Of a stretch of DNA of 64,000 bases, positions 44,021-53,856 are shown piece after piece; within the stretch, counting starts at the first letter, position 1, and the number at the start of each line of letters is the position of its first letter. A model generated the notes under the pieces. That model did no database searches. It was given only the letters and a program-made list of their open reading frames with translations, and was not told where the DNA came from. Source of the stretch: NIOZ-UU13 sp035528395 (lineage in GTDB: Bacteria; Planctomycetota; Phycisphaerae; Sedimentisphaerales; Anaerobacaceae); NCBI GenBank assembly GCA_035528395.1, contig DATKYR010000218.1, forward strand, positions 1 through 64,000, written 5' to 3'. The translations under genes were made by a program, and so were the position numbers.

Positions 44021-44269
44021 AATTTTGTCCTTTCGCGGTTTTAAAAAACAAAAAAACCCTTCACTAAGGGCGTATATTATAATTATTTCGCAAAAAAGCG
44101 ATTGTGTCAAGGTATTTCCAAGTTTTAATTGAGAATTGATAGAAGGAACTATATCGAATCATTTTTGGTATCCTTACTGTTCTTTTAGTTATCATCGGCA
44201 GGGAGACCTTCTCTTTTTACCTCAACCAAAAATTTTTAGGACATTTACCCAAATTTAATCTGGGATTAA

Positions 44270-44452
44270 GAGCTTATCCGAATAACCGGGTCGTTATGAG
44301 GCCGAGCGAAAAGTTCGAGGCCAAGGCGGCAGGCCAAAAAGGCTCGCCAGGCGTGGTTTTCTCCACGTTGAGAACGTTTTTTCACCGGCAACGCAGGCAT
44401 CGAGCTTTGCAGCCGGCCGCAATAGAGCGGGTTATTTGGATAGGCTCTAAAC
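44270..44452 (+). mobile_element. MITE-like element with terminal inverted repeats (family C)
   Basis: Ends: AGAGCTTATCCGAATAACC (44270-44288) and GGTTATTTGGATAGGCTCT (44432-44450), complementary at 16 of 19 positions. About 180 bp, no ORF, so non-autonomous. Its right half recurs at 56745-56806 and its left end twice in the tandem repeat at 7002-7352. No transposase is in the window. Confidence 0.65.
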
Positions 44453-44475
44453 CTTCGAACCACCCTTCGGGCAAT

Positions 44476-44583
44476 CTATATATAGTGCTCTCGATTGAAA
44501 ATTTCCGTTTGTGCGCGGGTAAGTAGCTTTACAATAATAGATTATGATTTTACTCGCGGGAATTTACTACCCTGAAGGGTATA
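44476..44583 (+). repeat. Repeat family D
   Basis: About 105 bp, nearly identical to 56941-57047: TAGTGCTCTCGATTGAAAAT, TTTGTGCGCGGGTAAGTAGC, TTTACAATAATAG, ATTTTACTCGCGGGAATTTA, CTACCCTGAAGGGTA. Ends in a small hairpin TACCCTGAAGGGTA. Confidence 0.8.
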
Positions 44584-44652
44584 TGAATATCCGGAAAGAA
44601 CGCGCTGCCGGCACCCGCAATCTACAGAGTTAACGCAAGGCTACGGTCTGAT

Positions 44653-46002
44653 TCAGACGCTTTCAGGCTCGGGATGGACCCATGGTTGACGGTACGGCCG
44701 ACGCAGCAGACGGTTTGCCTCGTCATCATCCACGACCCGGCCTTTTTCAGGGTCCCAGGTAAGCGACCGGCCAAGCTTGCATGAGATGTTGGCCAGGATA
44801 CACGCGGCAGCAGTAATGTAACCCTCCTCAATATCGGACACGGGCTTACTGCGAGTCTCTATCGCCTCTAAGAAGTTCTTCCAATGTCGCCGCATTGCGG
44901 ACGCCACGTGACGTTCAAGGTCCTTCTCCGTCTTGTCTTCCGGGTATTTATCATACTCGTAGAGCGCATCGCCGTGAGCCTTCTCGCCCTTGCCGCGAGG
45001 AATGAAATCGTACTTATGGACATCGGCCTTAAGCGTTCCTTTATCGCCGTAAATAAAGGCGGCCCACGGATAATCGGGATCAGTTGCGTTACCCCAGGTG
45101 CGATGAGTCCACACAACCGGCAGACTGCCGAAGTCGAATGTGGCTATCTGGGTGTCGGTGATGTTCGCCTTACTTTCCTTGTCAACTAAGATGCCGCCGG
45201 ACGAGCTGATGCTCTTCGGCCAACCCAAATCGAGCATCCAGCGAACCATGTCGAGCATATGCACACACATGTCACCGATGATACCGTTACTGTATTCCAT
45301 GAAGGCCCGCCAGCGGCGTGGGTGTATCAATGAGTTATACGGTCGCATCGGGGCCGGCCCTGTCCACATATCATAATCGAGATATTCGGGCGGGGCCGTA
45401 TCGGGCGGATTCCCACGGGCACGCATAGGATAGTAGCAGCAAATCTCGACATGACCGACCTTGCCGAGTCTGCCCTCTTTGATGACCCTGTCGCGAGCTT
45501 CGACTAAATGCGGAGTACTGCGCCGTTGCATGTTCACCTGCACGACCCGCTTGTACTTTCGGGTTGCAGCAAGCATGGCCTGTGCCTCGACGACGTCCAC
45601 GCTGATGGGTTTCTCGACATAGACATCGGCCCCGGCCTTGACGGCGGCTATCATCGCCAGCGCATGCCAATGGTCGGGTGTGGCGACGTGCACGATATCG
45701 AGCTCCTCCCGCTTGAGCATCTCGCGGTAGTCACCGTAGGTGCGCGGCTTTTTCTTCGATGCCTGGCGGGCGGCCACCATCTCGGCAGCCTCGGCCAGCA
45801 TCTTCCTGTCCACATCACACAACGACACTACCTCGACCGGCGCGACCTGAAGCAGACGGAACAAAGCGCCCTTCCCATACCAGCCGCAGCCAATCAATCC
45901 AACGCGTTTCGACTTCTGGTTGGCGAATACGGGGGTGTAGTTACCGCTAACTGAAAAAGCCAGTCCGGCTGCGCCGGCTTTAAGAAACTCACGACGATCC
46001 AT
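44653..46002 (-). CDS. Gfo/Idh/MocA-family oxidoreductase with TAT signal
   Basis: A 449-residue protein. The twin-arginine signal is MDRREFLKAGAAGLAFSVSG. The NAD-binding part reads RVGLIGCGWYGKGALFRLLQ, with VEVVSLCDVDRKML and the family motif VEKPISVDVVEAQAM (catalytic Lys in EKP). C-terminal domain: DMCVHMLDMVRWMLDLGWPK, WAAFIYGDKGTLKADVHKYD. It would oxidise or rearrange a sugar using NAD(P); such TAT-exported members are numerous in planctomycetes. The substrate is unknown. Confidence 0.92.
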   Translation of the reverse strand: MDRREFLKAGAAGLAFSVSGNYTPVFANQKSKRVGLIGCGWYGKGALFRLLQVAPVEVVSLCDVDRKMLAEAAEMVAARQASKKKPRTYGDYREMLKREELDIVHVATPDHWHALAMIAAVKAGADVYVEKPISVDVVEAQAMLAATRKYKRVVQVNMQRRSTPHLVEARDRVIKEGRLGKVGHVEICCYYPMRARGNPPDTAPPEYLDYDMWTGPAPMRPYNSLIHPRRWRAFMEYSNGIIGDMCVHMLDMVRWMLDLGWPKSISSSGGILVDKESKANITDTQIATFDFGSLPVVWTHRTWGNATDPDYPWAAFIYGDKGTLKADVHKYDFIPRGKGEKAHGDALYEYDKYPEDKTEKDLERHVASAMRRHWKNFLEAIETRSKPVSDIEEGYITAAACILANISCKLGRSLTWDPEKGRVVDDDEANRLLRRPYRQPWVHPEPESV

Positions 46003-46602
46003 AGTATTCCTCCCGAAATTAATCTAAAAACAAACCCAAAATCACGTTGGATTATAATTGTCCTCAGAATGGTTTGCAAGTGCTTACTCGGACGGGATTG
46101 AAGAGCCCCCCGGCTGCTGCCATTAACTGTCTAATGCCAGTTGTGGAAACAGTATTTGTCATTCCCGCGAAAGGGCTTGTTGAAAAAGTCGAGATTGCTT
46201 CGTCGCTACACTCCTCGCAATGACGCAAAGTGCGTTTTCATGTCATTGCGAGCGATTCGAAGAATCGCGCGGTAATCTCAAAACGTTCATTTTGAACTTT
46301 GGCAACAGGCCCGAAAGCGGGAATCCAGTTTTTCGCTCTGGACCCCTGCTTTCGCAGGGGTGACATCGTCGATTTTCGTTTTCCGCAACAGATACTATCT
46401 AATACAAATTGCATTTAATTACTGCGCTCCTCGTGTTTAGCACAAAAGGGTGGCAGCCTCAAGCGCAGTACCCGCTTTCGCGGGCACAAGCTTGGGGATG
46501 GCTCACTGCTCTTTATATAAAGCGCATCTTTTAATTACAATTGATATAATTCCTGCGTGTCGTCCGGCTTGCCCTGATGAGCGAAAACTTTTCTTCGCTT
46601 GT
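46003..46602. repeat. Gap with repeat families B and E
   Basis: 46163-46325 is a family B element (AAGTCGAGATTGCTTCGTCG, TCGCAATGAC, GTCATTGCGAGCGATTCG, AACAGGCCCGAAAGCGGG). It is repeated in reverse orientation at 59726-59882. 46446-46505 is family E in reverse. No gene. Confidence 0.75.
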
Positions 46603-48321
46603 CTATTGCCGCTCCTCGACAGTCAAGCTCTTGGTAAGGTCCCCTGCTCGCACCGAATGTGTTCCGGGTCGTGGTGCCGTCAGCCCGGCAAAAACGACCT
46701 CCTTTTTCTCGTTGCCTCGCAGCCACACCCAACGCGTTGTCACCTGCTCACTGACAGTCACTTCGACCTTTGCCAGCCCTTCCTCACTACCGTTTTCCAC
46801 TGTCACGCCTACTGTGTACTTTCCACCGGTGACAAAGCGGCCCGAAACGTCCTCCGGAGTAAGTCTTATATCCGTGCACCGCGGCTGCACAAGTGACACA
46901 TCGGACTCTTGAGCTTGAAGCTCCTCGACGTTATCCAGAACCATCAGGTTCGCAGCATCGGCTGAATGTGGGAACTTGAAGCCGTCCAGTGTAAGCCGCC
47001 TCACGCCGTTGCAGAGCAGCACGGGCCGCAAGTCCTCTTTCTCGCAGCGCAGCCGGACATTGTCGAACTGTAGATTGTCCACATTCCGCGCATAGAAGCC
47101 CCAGGCCGGCAGCGGCCGGGCATCTACACCCGGTGATTTCACAATCTTGCGTGCCTGTTTCCGCGTGCCGCCGCCCTTGTATTCGATAGTCACATCCCGG
47201 AAGACGACGTTCTTGAAAGCCGTTTCCGCCCAGCTTTCGACCGAAGACGCGGCCCGATACACGCCGGTGGCCGTCACCCGGTTGACGATGATGTTCCCGG
47301 CGGTGTTGCCGGATTTCAGCGAGAAGTGAAACGGCGCCGAAACGTTATGCATGGTGATATCGGATATCAGCACATCATCGAGGCTGCCTTGGGTGGCGTC
47401 CCAGGCGCCGGGCTGCAGGTTGAGGCCGGCAAGCATGTTGTGACGCTTCGACGTGCGGTGGGGATGAATGCCGGGACCATAGAAGAGGCAGTCGTAAATA
47501 ATCAGGCCCCTGGCCGGGCCGATAAGCCGGATACCATTACATGAGGAGTTCACAATGCAATCGGAAATCAGGGTGTTCTCCCAATAACGACCTGCGATCG
47601 AGTCATCCCCGGTGAAGAACTGGCAGCCGACGATGCTCACATCCCGGCAGGGGCGGTCCGGCGCACCGCGGAAATGCACGCCGTCCCAGCCGCCGGTGAA
47701 TTTGACATTGCGAATGTCCACCTGGTCGCTGATTTGGAAGAGAATTGCATAGTTGGCCGAGTCCACGAAAGAAACGTCGCGTACCGTGACTTTGCGGCAG
47801 TTGATGAACACGAACGTATGCGGCCCGCGCATCCGTTCCTCGCCGGTGGGGTCGAAGACTTTGTTGCCGTCAATCACGCCCTGTCCGGCAATCGCGATAT
47901 CTTCCAGCCCATCGCCTAGTATCAACGCCCTGTGCCACTTGCCCCATCTGGCTTCGGGCATGAAGGCAGGGGGTATAGGATACTGGTATTGGTCGAGATT
48001 CTTGGTTCCGGCCAGTGTGGCGCCGGCTTCGAGAAGGAGCGTTACGTGACTCTTGAGATGCACGGTGCCCGAGAGGTATCTGCCGGGCGGGAACAGGACC
48101 TGGCCGCCTCCGGCCGACGCACATGCATCAATTGCTTTATTTATCGCCGTAGTGTCGAGCGTCGTGCCGTCCCCTACAGCCCCATAGTCTCGAATGCTGA
48201 ACACGCCGGGCTTGGCGGCGACAGCCGGCTGAGCAGTGGCCATCAAACCCACTATAACAAGCACCGGCCGAATAACTTCGCAGACGCCGTCACGGGACCA
48301 ATAGATACGATTCCGTTGCAT
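46603..48321 (-). CDS. Exported GH28-like / pectate-lyase-superfamily beta-helix protein
   Basis: A 572-residue protein with a signal peptide (VLVIVGLMATAQPAVAA, cleavage near 36). The body is a right-handed beta-helix of the polygalacturonase type: FSIRDYGAVGDGTTLDTTAI, NKAIDACASAGGGQVLFPPG and HVTLLLEAGATLAGTKN at the N-terminus, then GWDGVHFRGAPDRPCRDVSI and GCQFFTGDDSIAGRYW (GDDS; GH28 catalytic Asp pair position). The C-terminal 80 residues look like an Ig-type domain (VGVTVENGSEEGLAKVEVTV). It probably cleaves a pectin-like or other uronic polysaccharide. Ribosome site AGGAGG. Confidence 0.85.
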   Translation of the reverse strand: MQRNRIYWSRDGVCEVIRPVLVIVGLMATAQPAVAAKPGVFSIRDYGAVGDGTTLDTTAINKAIDACASAGGGQVLFPPGRYLSGTVHLKSHVTLLLEAGATLAGTKNLDQYQYPIPPAFMPEARWGKWHRALILGDGLEDIAIAGQGVIDGNKVFDPTGEERMRGPHTFVFINCRKVTVRDVSFVDSANYAILFQISDQVDIRNVKFTGGWDGVHFRGAPDRPCRDVSIVGCQFFTGDDSIAGRYWENTLISDCIVNSSCNGIRLIGPARGLIIYDCLFYGPGIHPHRTSKRHNMLAGLNLQPGAWDATQGSLDDVLISDITMHNVSAPFHFSLKSGNTAGNIIVNRVTATGVYRAASSVESWAETAFKNVVFRDVTIEYKGGGTRKQARKIVKSPGVDARPLPAWGFYARNVDNLQFDNVRLRCEKEDLRPVLLCNGVRRLTLDGFKFPHSADAANLMVLDNVEELQAQESDVSLVQPRCTDIRLTPEDVSGRFVTGGKYTVGVTVENGSEEGLAKVEVTVSEQVTTRWVWLRGNEKKEVVFAGLTAPRPGTHSVRAGDLTKSLTVEERQ

Positions 48322-48821
48322 TATCAGCTAACCTCCTGTGGTTGAACTATTAATTATTAGAACAAAAAATACTATGGATGTCAAGAAATCTTTACTAATC
48401 ATGTGGAATGTTGCTTTGTTGAAAAGCCACGAAAACTGTCATTCTGAACGCAGCGCAGCGGAGTGAAGAATCTCTTTATCGCTCAGGAAATGAGATTCTT
48501 CGGCTTCGCCTCAGAATGACAGTCCACTTTTTCAATAGAGTAATAGAATGTCTAAGGAACATCGTATCATCGTATCTCCCAAAGAAAAATAGATTTGACG
48601 GTGGTCTAAAGCAATATTATACTCGTTGCTCAATATTGTGGGTCTTTTGAAAAAGTCCAGGAGCAACCTTTTGAGATTGCCACGCGATTTTTCAAATCGC
48701 TCGCAATGACCAGAAAAACGTCTTTTATGTCATTGCGAGGAGCGTAGCGACGAAGCAATCTCGACTTTTTCAACAAGCCCTTGTGCAGGAATGACAACTA
48801 TACTTCTTATTGGAGCAGGAA
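48322..48821. repeat. Gap with family A and family B palindromes before guaB
   Basis: 48415-48545: family A (GAAAAGCCACGAAAACTGTC, GAAGAATCTC, mirrored by GAGATTCTTCGG, TCAGAATGACAG). 48645-48795: family B (TTGAAAAAGTCCAGGAGCAA, TCGCAATGAC, GTCATTGCGAGGAGCG, GACTTTTTCAACAAGCCC). The guaB promoter must be in or around the second element. Confidence 0.8.
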
Positions 48822-50294
48822 ATGGATAAGAGTAAGATTGTCGCTGAGGGAATAACCTTCGACGATGTGCTGCTGATCCCGGCCCAAAGCGATTTTGTGC
48901 CGAGCCAGGCGGACACCCGCACACAATTGACCGACAATATCACGATAAATATACCGATTGTCTCGGCTGCTATGGATACGGTTACCGAGGCGGCATTGGC
49001 GATAGCGCTCGCTCAGGAAGGCGGTATCGGCATAATTCACAAGAACCTCTCCGTCGAGGCGCAAAAAAGAGAGGTGTCCAAGGTCAAACGCTCTGAGCAC
49101 GGTGTGATTCTCGACCCGGTGACGTTATCGCCGGCCCAGCCCGTCAGGAGAGCACAGGAGCTGATGAACGAGCAGAACGTCTCCGGCATCCCAATTGTTG
49201 AGGGCAAAAAGCTGGTGGGCATTTTGACACGCAGGGATTTGAAATTTCTTAAAGACTATGATGTTGAGATAAGCTCCGTAATGACCAGGAGCAATCTTGT
49301 TACCCGCCCGGCCGGGACAACACTTGAGCAGGCCAAGGAGATTCTCCAAAAACATAAGGTTGAGAAACTGCTGCTGGTTGATGAAAATTACGAGTTAGCC
49401 GGCTTGATTACTATGAGGGACATCGACCGCGTTCAGCAATATCCGATAGCGGCCAGGGACCGGCGAGGTCGGCTGCGCGTAGGTGCCGCGGTGAGCGTTC
49501 ACGAGTATGAGCGAATCGAGGCCCTGATAGCAGCGGATGTCGATATTATCGTGGTTGATACCGCCCACGGCCATTCGCAGAACGTCATCGATACCGTAAA
49601 GAAAATAAAAGCCGAGTACGATATCGATGTGATTGCGGGTAATATTGCTACCACAGAGGCGGCACAGGATTTGATAGAAGCCGGTGCCAATGCCGTGAAG
49701 GTTGGCATCGGGCCCGGTGCAATCTGCACAACGAGGGTAATTTCCGGAGTGGGAGTGCCTCAGGTATCCGCTATAATCAACTGCGTCAAGGTGGCAGAAA
49801 AGCATAATATTCCGGTTATTGCCGACGGCGGAATTAGGCAGTCCGGTGATATAAGCAAGGCGATTGCAGCCGGGGCTTCAAGCGTGATGATAGGCTCGTT
49901 GTTTGCCGGCCTGAAAGAAAGTCCGGGCCAATTAGTTATCTATAAAGGCAGACAGTTCAAAGAATACAGAGGCATGGGCTCTTTAGGGGCGATGGTCAAA
50001 GGCTCAGCGGAAAGATACGGACAAAGCAGCTCGACCGAGAGAAGCAAACTCGTGCCCGAAGGCGTAGAAGGACGTGTGCCGTACCGCGGGACACTCAGTG
50101 ATTTTGTCTATCAGTTAGTCGGTGGACTGCGAGCAGGTATGGGGTATTGCGGGGCGAGAAATATTGAAGAGCTTAGAAAAAACAGCCGATTTGTACGTAT
50201 AAGTGTAGCTTCGGCCAGTGAGTCTCATCCGCACGATATACAAATAACCAAAGAAGCGCCAAACTATTCGGCGAGTGTACCTTTTGAAGATTAA
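48822..50294 (+). CDS. guaB: Inosine-5'-monophosphate dehydrogenase
   Basis: A 490-residue enzyme that oxidises IMP to XMP with NAD, the first step of GMP synthesis. N-terminus GITFDDVLLIPAQSDFVPSQ. Two CBS domains (about 95-205) are inserted in the barrel (VTLSPAQPVRRAQELMNEQN; SVMTRSNLVTRPAGTTLEQA). Active-site loop GIGPGAICTTRV (Cys about 302), then VIADGGIRQSGDISKAIAAG and MGSLGAMVKGSAERYGQSSS. Start at 48822 with GGAGCAGG upstream. Confidence 0.97.
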   Translation: MDKSKIVAEGITFDDVLLIPAQSDFVPSQADTRTQLTDNITINIPIVSAAMDTVTEAALAIALAQEGGIGIIHKNLSVEAQKREVSKVKRSEHGVILDPVTLSPAQPVRRAQELMNEQNVSGIPIVEGKKLVGILTRRDLKFLKDYDVEISSVMTRSNLVTRPAGTTLEQAKEILQKHKVEKLLLVDENYELAGLITMRDIDRVQQYPIAARDRRGRLRVGAAVSVHEYERIEALIAADVDIIVVDTAHGHSQNVIDTVKKIKAEYDIDVIAGNIATTEAAQDLIEAGANAVKVGIGPGAICTTRVISGVGVPQVSAIINCVKVAEKHNIPVIADGGIRQSGDISKAIAAGASSVMIGSLFAGLKESPGQLVIYKGRQFKEYRGMGSLGAMVKGSAERYGQSSSTERSKLVPEGVEGRVPYRGTLSDFVYQLVGGLRAGMGYCGARNIEELRKNSRFVRISVASASESHPHDIQITKEAPNYSASVPFED

Positions 50295-50317
50295 CGCTCT
50301 GTAGAAAACGTCAGGCC

Positions 50318-50360
50318 AGAGGTTGTCATTGCGAGCGCAGCGAAGCAATCTCAAACATAA
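50318..50360. repeat. Short family B piece
   Basis: GTCATTGCGAGCGCAGCGAA followed by GCAATCTCAAAC, just after guaB. Confidence 0.65.
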
Positions 50361-50411
50361 CGATTGAATAGAAATAATTTTTCGTATTACCTTATGGAGA
50401 GAGATTCTTAA

Positions 50412-51077
50412 ATGGACAAAGTCAGCCGTAAAGGATTTTGGCTCAGGTTGGTTTGTGCAGGTCTGGTTTTCTTGTTCGCGTCTCAGGTTGTCAACGCGGA
50501 CAACGAGGACCCGAATGACATGAAAGAGCCGAACGAGCCCACTGATCCGAATGACCCGAATGACCCGAATGACCCGGAAGAGCTCTTGCGTAACAAGTGG
50601 GACGCTGTTGTTTTGATCCTACAGAACAAGGACATCGACCAGAAAGACAAAGAGAAGAAAATCAGTAAAATCGTAACTCCGATCTTTGATTTTCCACTGA
50701 TGGCCAAACTTGCATTGGGTAGAAAGCACTGGCCAAAATTTAACCCGTCGCAACGCGAGAAATTTACTGAGCTTTTTACAGAACGGCTTAAAAGGTCGTA
50801 TTCGGAGAAAATCGCGCTCTACCAGGATGAAAAAATCTTGTTCAAACCAAAAACGCAAAAGAAGAATACTATCTACATCCCGTCGGAGCTCATACACGAG
50901 GATAAAAAGGTGGCCATACTATACAAGCTTCGCAAGATAGACAAACGCTGGAAGATATATGATGTGGAAATACAAGGTGTCAGCATCCTCCTGACCTACC
51001 GGTCACAATTCGACGAAATCCTTAGCCGCGGCACTGTTGAGGACCTTCTTTCTCGGCTGGAGAAGCCGCCGGAATAA
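50412..51077 (+). CDS. MlaC-family phospholipid-binding protein
   Basis: A 221-residue exported protein (signal LVCAGLVFLFASQVVNA) of the MlaC/Ttg2D family: VTPIFDFPLMAKLALGRKHW, FNPSQREKFTELFTERLKRS, KKNTIYIPSELIHEDKKVAI, RWKIYDVEIQGVSILLTYRS, FDEILSRGTVEDLLSRLE. MlaC proteins carry phospholipids through the periplasm. A PNDPNDPND linker after the signal comes from a short DNA repeat (gacccgaat). It heads a run with an RND transporter and MlaA, resembling the HpnM-HpnN pair more than the Mla ABC system. Confidence 0.9.
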   Translation: MDKVSRKGFWLRLVCAGLVFLFASQVVNADNEDPNDMKEPNEPTDPNDPNDPNDPEELLRNKWDAVVLILQNKDIDQKDKEKKISKIVTPIFDFPLMAKLALGRKHWPKFNPSQREKFTELFTERLKRSYSEKIALYQDEKILFKPKTQKKNTIYIPSELIHEDKKVAILYKLRKIDKRWKIYDVEIQGVSILLTYRSQFDEILSRGTVEDLLSRLEKPPE

Positions 51078-51096
51078 GTGAACTAAAGTTTGAAGT

Positions 51097-51252
51097 GCCT
51101 AAAGTGACACGTAAGTGTCATCCTGAGGCGAAGCCGAAAAGCCTGCCCTGAGCTTGCCGAAGGGATATGGTCAACGAAAAATCCCGATACATCGGGATTC
51201 GCTGCGCTGCGCTGTGTTCAGAATGACACCAAAGCTGTCACTTTAGGCACTT
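51097..51252. repeat. Repeat family A between mlaC-like and RND genes
   Basis: CCTAAAGTGACACGTAAGTG, TCATCCTGAGGCGAAGCCGA, GAATGACACCAAAGCTGTCA, CTTTAGGCAC: same palindrome as 10118-10276 in the other orientation. It lies inside the presumed operon. Confidence 0.8.
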
Positions 51253-51280
51253 TTCCGATAACCAATACCAGAGGGGTACT

Positions 51281-53791
51281 ATGATGAAACATCACCCAGT
51301 AGCTTTTTTTTTCGACCGGGTAGTCCTGGGACATCCTAAGACAGTCATTCTCTGTGTGCTGATAGTGGTTGGCTTTCTCGGCTTTGGCGCCAGGGATTTC
51401 AGGCTGGACGCCTCCGCGGAGACGTTGGTTCTGGAGAACGATGAGGACCTGCGCTACACGCGCCAAATCAGCTCCCGCTACGGACAGCAGGACTTTCTGA
51501 TCCTGACATATACTCCCGGAGGCGACCTGTTCACGCCGGAAATGCTGACCACCTTGGCCCGGCTGCGCGACGATTTACGGTCTTTGGAAAATGTATCATC
51601 GGTGCTTTCAATTCTGGATGTCCCTCTGCTGGAAAGTCCGCCCGTCTCACTCAAGGAGCTTACGAGCGAACTGCCCACCCTCGAATCACCGACGGCGGAT
51701 ATGAATATGGCCAGGAGCGAGCTTCGCCGGAGTCCTCTTTATCAGAACCTGTTAGTGAGCTCGGATTTAAAGACTACAGGCCTTCTGGTCTACTTATCAG
51801 ACGATGATGTTTATCGCGATTTGTTAGAGCAACGCAACGAGCTGCAGCGGAAAAAAGACTCCGGCTCACTGGCTCCTGCAGAGCGTGCCGAGCTGAAGAA
51901 TGTGGTTGAGCAATGCCGGCAACGTAAGGACGAAATGAGGCGGCGGCGCCATCAGGATATCACGGCGATACGAAACATTATGGATAACTATCGCCGGGAT
52001 GCAGAGCTGTTTCTTGGGGGCGTCAGTATGGTCGCTGACGACATGATTACCTTCATTAAGAACGACCTGAAGATGTTTGGTCTCGGCGTCCTGCTCTTTC
52101 TGATTATTATGCTTTTTATTATCTTCAGGAGAATACGCTGGATATTACTGCCGATGCTCTGCTGTGTGGTTTCCGTAATCTGTATGATTGGCCTGCTGGG
52201 ATGGTTCGGCTGGGAGGTGACGGTCATATCCTCCAATTTCATCTCTCTGCAGCTAATCATCAGCCTGGCTATTACAATTCATCTGATTGTGCGCTACCGG
52301 GAACTACTTGTCCAGGATCCGCAAGCCCCCAATCGCCGGTTGATTCTTGAGACCGTTCTTTTAAAGCTCAAGCCCTGCGTGTATGCGGTACTGACCACGA
52401 TTACCGGTTTTGGTTCTCTTGTACTTTGTGACATCCTGCCGGTCATTAACTTCGGGTGGATGATGATGGCAGGTTTGATTGTGTCCCTGACCGTGACTTT
52501 TTTGCTTTTTCCCGCCGTGCTGATACTGATACCAAAAGAAACGCCGCCCAAAACGGGCGAATGGCGTTTTTCCATAACATCCGTCCTTGCGAGATTTACC
52601 GAAGCCCACGGCATGCTGATCGTAGGAATTAGCGGCCTGGTCCTCCTCGGCAGTGTTATTGGCATCTTGAAATTAGAGGTGGAAAACAGTTTTATCGATT
52701 ACTTTCACAAAGACACCGAGATCCATCAGGGCATGAAAGTAATCGACCAGCGCCTTGGTGGTACCACCCCTCTGGATGTCATTATAGATTTCGAGGAAAC
52801 CGAAGCTTTGCCGGCATCCACCGAACCTGCCGTGACAGAAGGTGATGAGACATTCGACGAATTTGACCAGTTCGATGAATACGACGAGGCCGCAGCGGAT
52901 GAGAAATACTGGTTTAACGCCGAAAAGATGGCCCGCGTCAAGACCGTGCACAATTATCTCGACAACCTGCCGGAAACAGGCAAGGTGTTATCATTGGCCA
53001 CATTATTGACAATTACGGAGAAGCTAAACAACGGCAAGCCTCTGGACAGTTTTGAACTTGCTTTGCTATATAGCGAAACCCCGGACGAATTCAAGACCAT
53101 GCTGGTCAAGCCCTACGTCTCAGTAGAGCATAATCAGGTCCGCTTTTGGGCCCGGGTCAGGGATTCTGATAAGACTCTGAGGCGTAACGAGCTGCTGAAG
53201 AAGATAAAGAAAGACCTCACCGGCATGCTGGAGCTTAATGAGGAAAATATTCATCTGTCCGGCCTGTTGGTCCTGTACAACAACATGCTGCAAAGCCTCT
53301 TCGGCTCCCAGATACTGACTTTGGGCATTACTGTGCTGTTGCTGACCGGGATGTTTCTGGTACTGTTTAGGTCGTTAAAAATAGCCCTAATCGCCATGCT
53401 CCCCAACGTGCTTTCCGTCGCAGTCGTGCTCGGTGTGATGGGCTGGCTGAATATCCCTCTCGACATGATGACAATAACCATAGCGGCCATCAGCATAGGA
53501 ATTGCCGTCGATGACACGATTCACTATATCCACCGATTCAAAGACGAATTCCAGAAAGACCGCAGGTATCTGCCTACGATGCACCGGTGCCACGGAAGCA
53601 TCGGCCACGCTATGTATTATACTTCGATTACTATTATCATCGGTTTCTCCATCCTGGCCCTGTCCAATTTCATTCCCAGTGTTTATTTCGGCCTGCTGAC
53701 CGGATTAGCAATGCTCATTGCACTTCTTGCCGCCCTTACCCTCCTGCCGCAAATGTTGATTCTTGCCAAACCTTTTGGCAAAGAGACTTGA
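51281..53791 (+). CDS. RND/MMPL-family lipid transporter (HpnN-like)
   Basis: An 836-residue membrane protein with two MMPL/sterol-sensing halves, about 12 helices and two large outside loops. Helix 1 is in VILCVLIVVGFLGFGARDF; the first helix bundle has FGLGVLLFLIIMLFIIFRRI, the second LGITVLLLTGMFLVLFRSLK. The signature AAISIGIAVDDTIHYIHRFK (helix 10 with its Asp pair) is typical. An acidic stretch DETFDEFDQFDEYDEAAAD lies in the second outer loop. With MlaC and MlaA around it, it probably moves lipids to or from the outer membrane. Ribosome site GAGGGG. Confidence 0.88.
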   Translation: MMKHHPVAFFFDRVVLGHPKTVILCVLIVVGFLGFGARDFRLDASAETLVLENDEDLRYTRQISSRYGQQDFLILTYTPGGDLFTPEMLTTLARLRDDLRSLENVSSVLSILDVPLLESPPVSLKELTSELPTLESPTADMNMARSELRRSPLYQNLLVSSDLKTTGLLVYLSDDDVYRDLLEQRNELQRKKDSGSLAPAERAELKNVVEQCRQRKDEMRRRRHQDITAIRNIMDNYRRDAELFLGGVSMVADDMITFIKNDLKMFGLGVLLFLIIMLFIIFRRIRWILLPMLCCVVSVICMIGLLGWFGWEVTVISSNFISLQLIISLAITIHLIVRYRELLVQDPQAPNRRLILETVLLKLKPCVYAVLTTITGFGSLVLCDILPVINFGWMMMAGLIVSLTVTFLLFPAVLILIPKETPPKTGEWRFSITSVLARFTEAHGMLIVGISGLVLLGSVIGILKLEVENSFIDYFHKDTEIHQGMKVIDQRLGGTTPLDVIIDFEETEALPASTEPAVTEGDETFDEFDQFDEYDEAAADEKYWFNAEKMARVKTVHNYLDNLPETGKVLSLATLLTITEKLNNGKPLDSFELALLYSETPDEFKTMLVKPYVSVEHNQVRFWARVRDSDKTLRRNELLKKIKKDLTGMLELNEENIHLSGLLVLYNNMLQSLFGSQILTLGITVLLLTGMFLVLFRSLKIALIAMLPNVLSVAVVLGVMGWLNIPLDMMTITIAAISIGIAVDDTIHYIHRFKDEFQKDRRYLPTMHRCHGSIGHAMYYTSITIIIGFSILALSNFIPSVYFGLLTGLAMLIALLAALTLLPQMLILAKPFGKET

Positions 53792-53856
53792 TAGTTCGAA
53801 ACTATTACTATAAGATGGCATCAAGAGAATAAACCACAGTCGTCAAAAGGAAAGGT

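Larger units (their letters stand above)
44021..44652. repeat. Gap with MITE-like element and an accompanying repeat
   Basis: No gene. 44270-44452 is a MITE-like element (family C) and 44476-44583 a second repeat (family D); both occur in the same order at 56740-57050. Confidence 0.7.
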
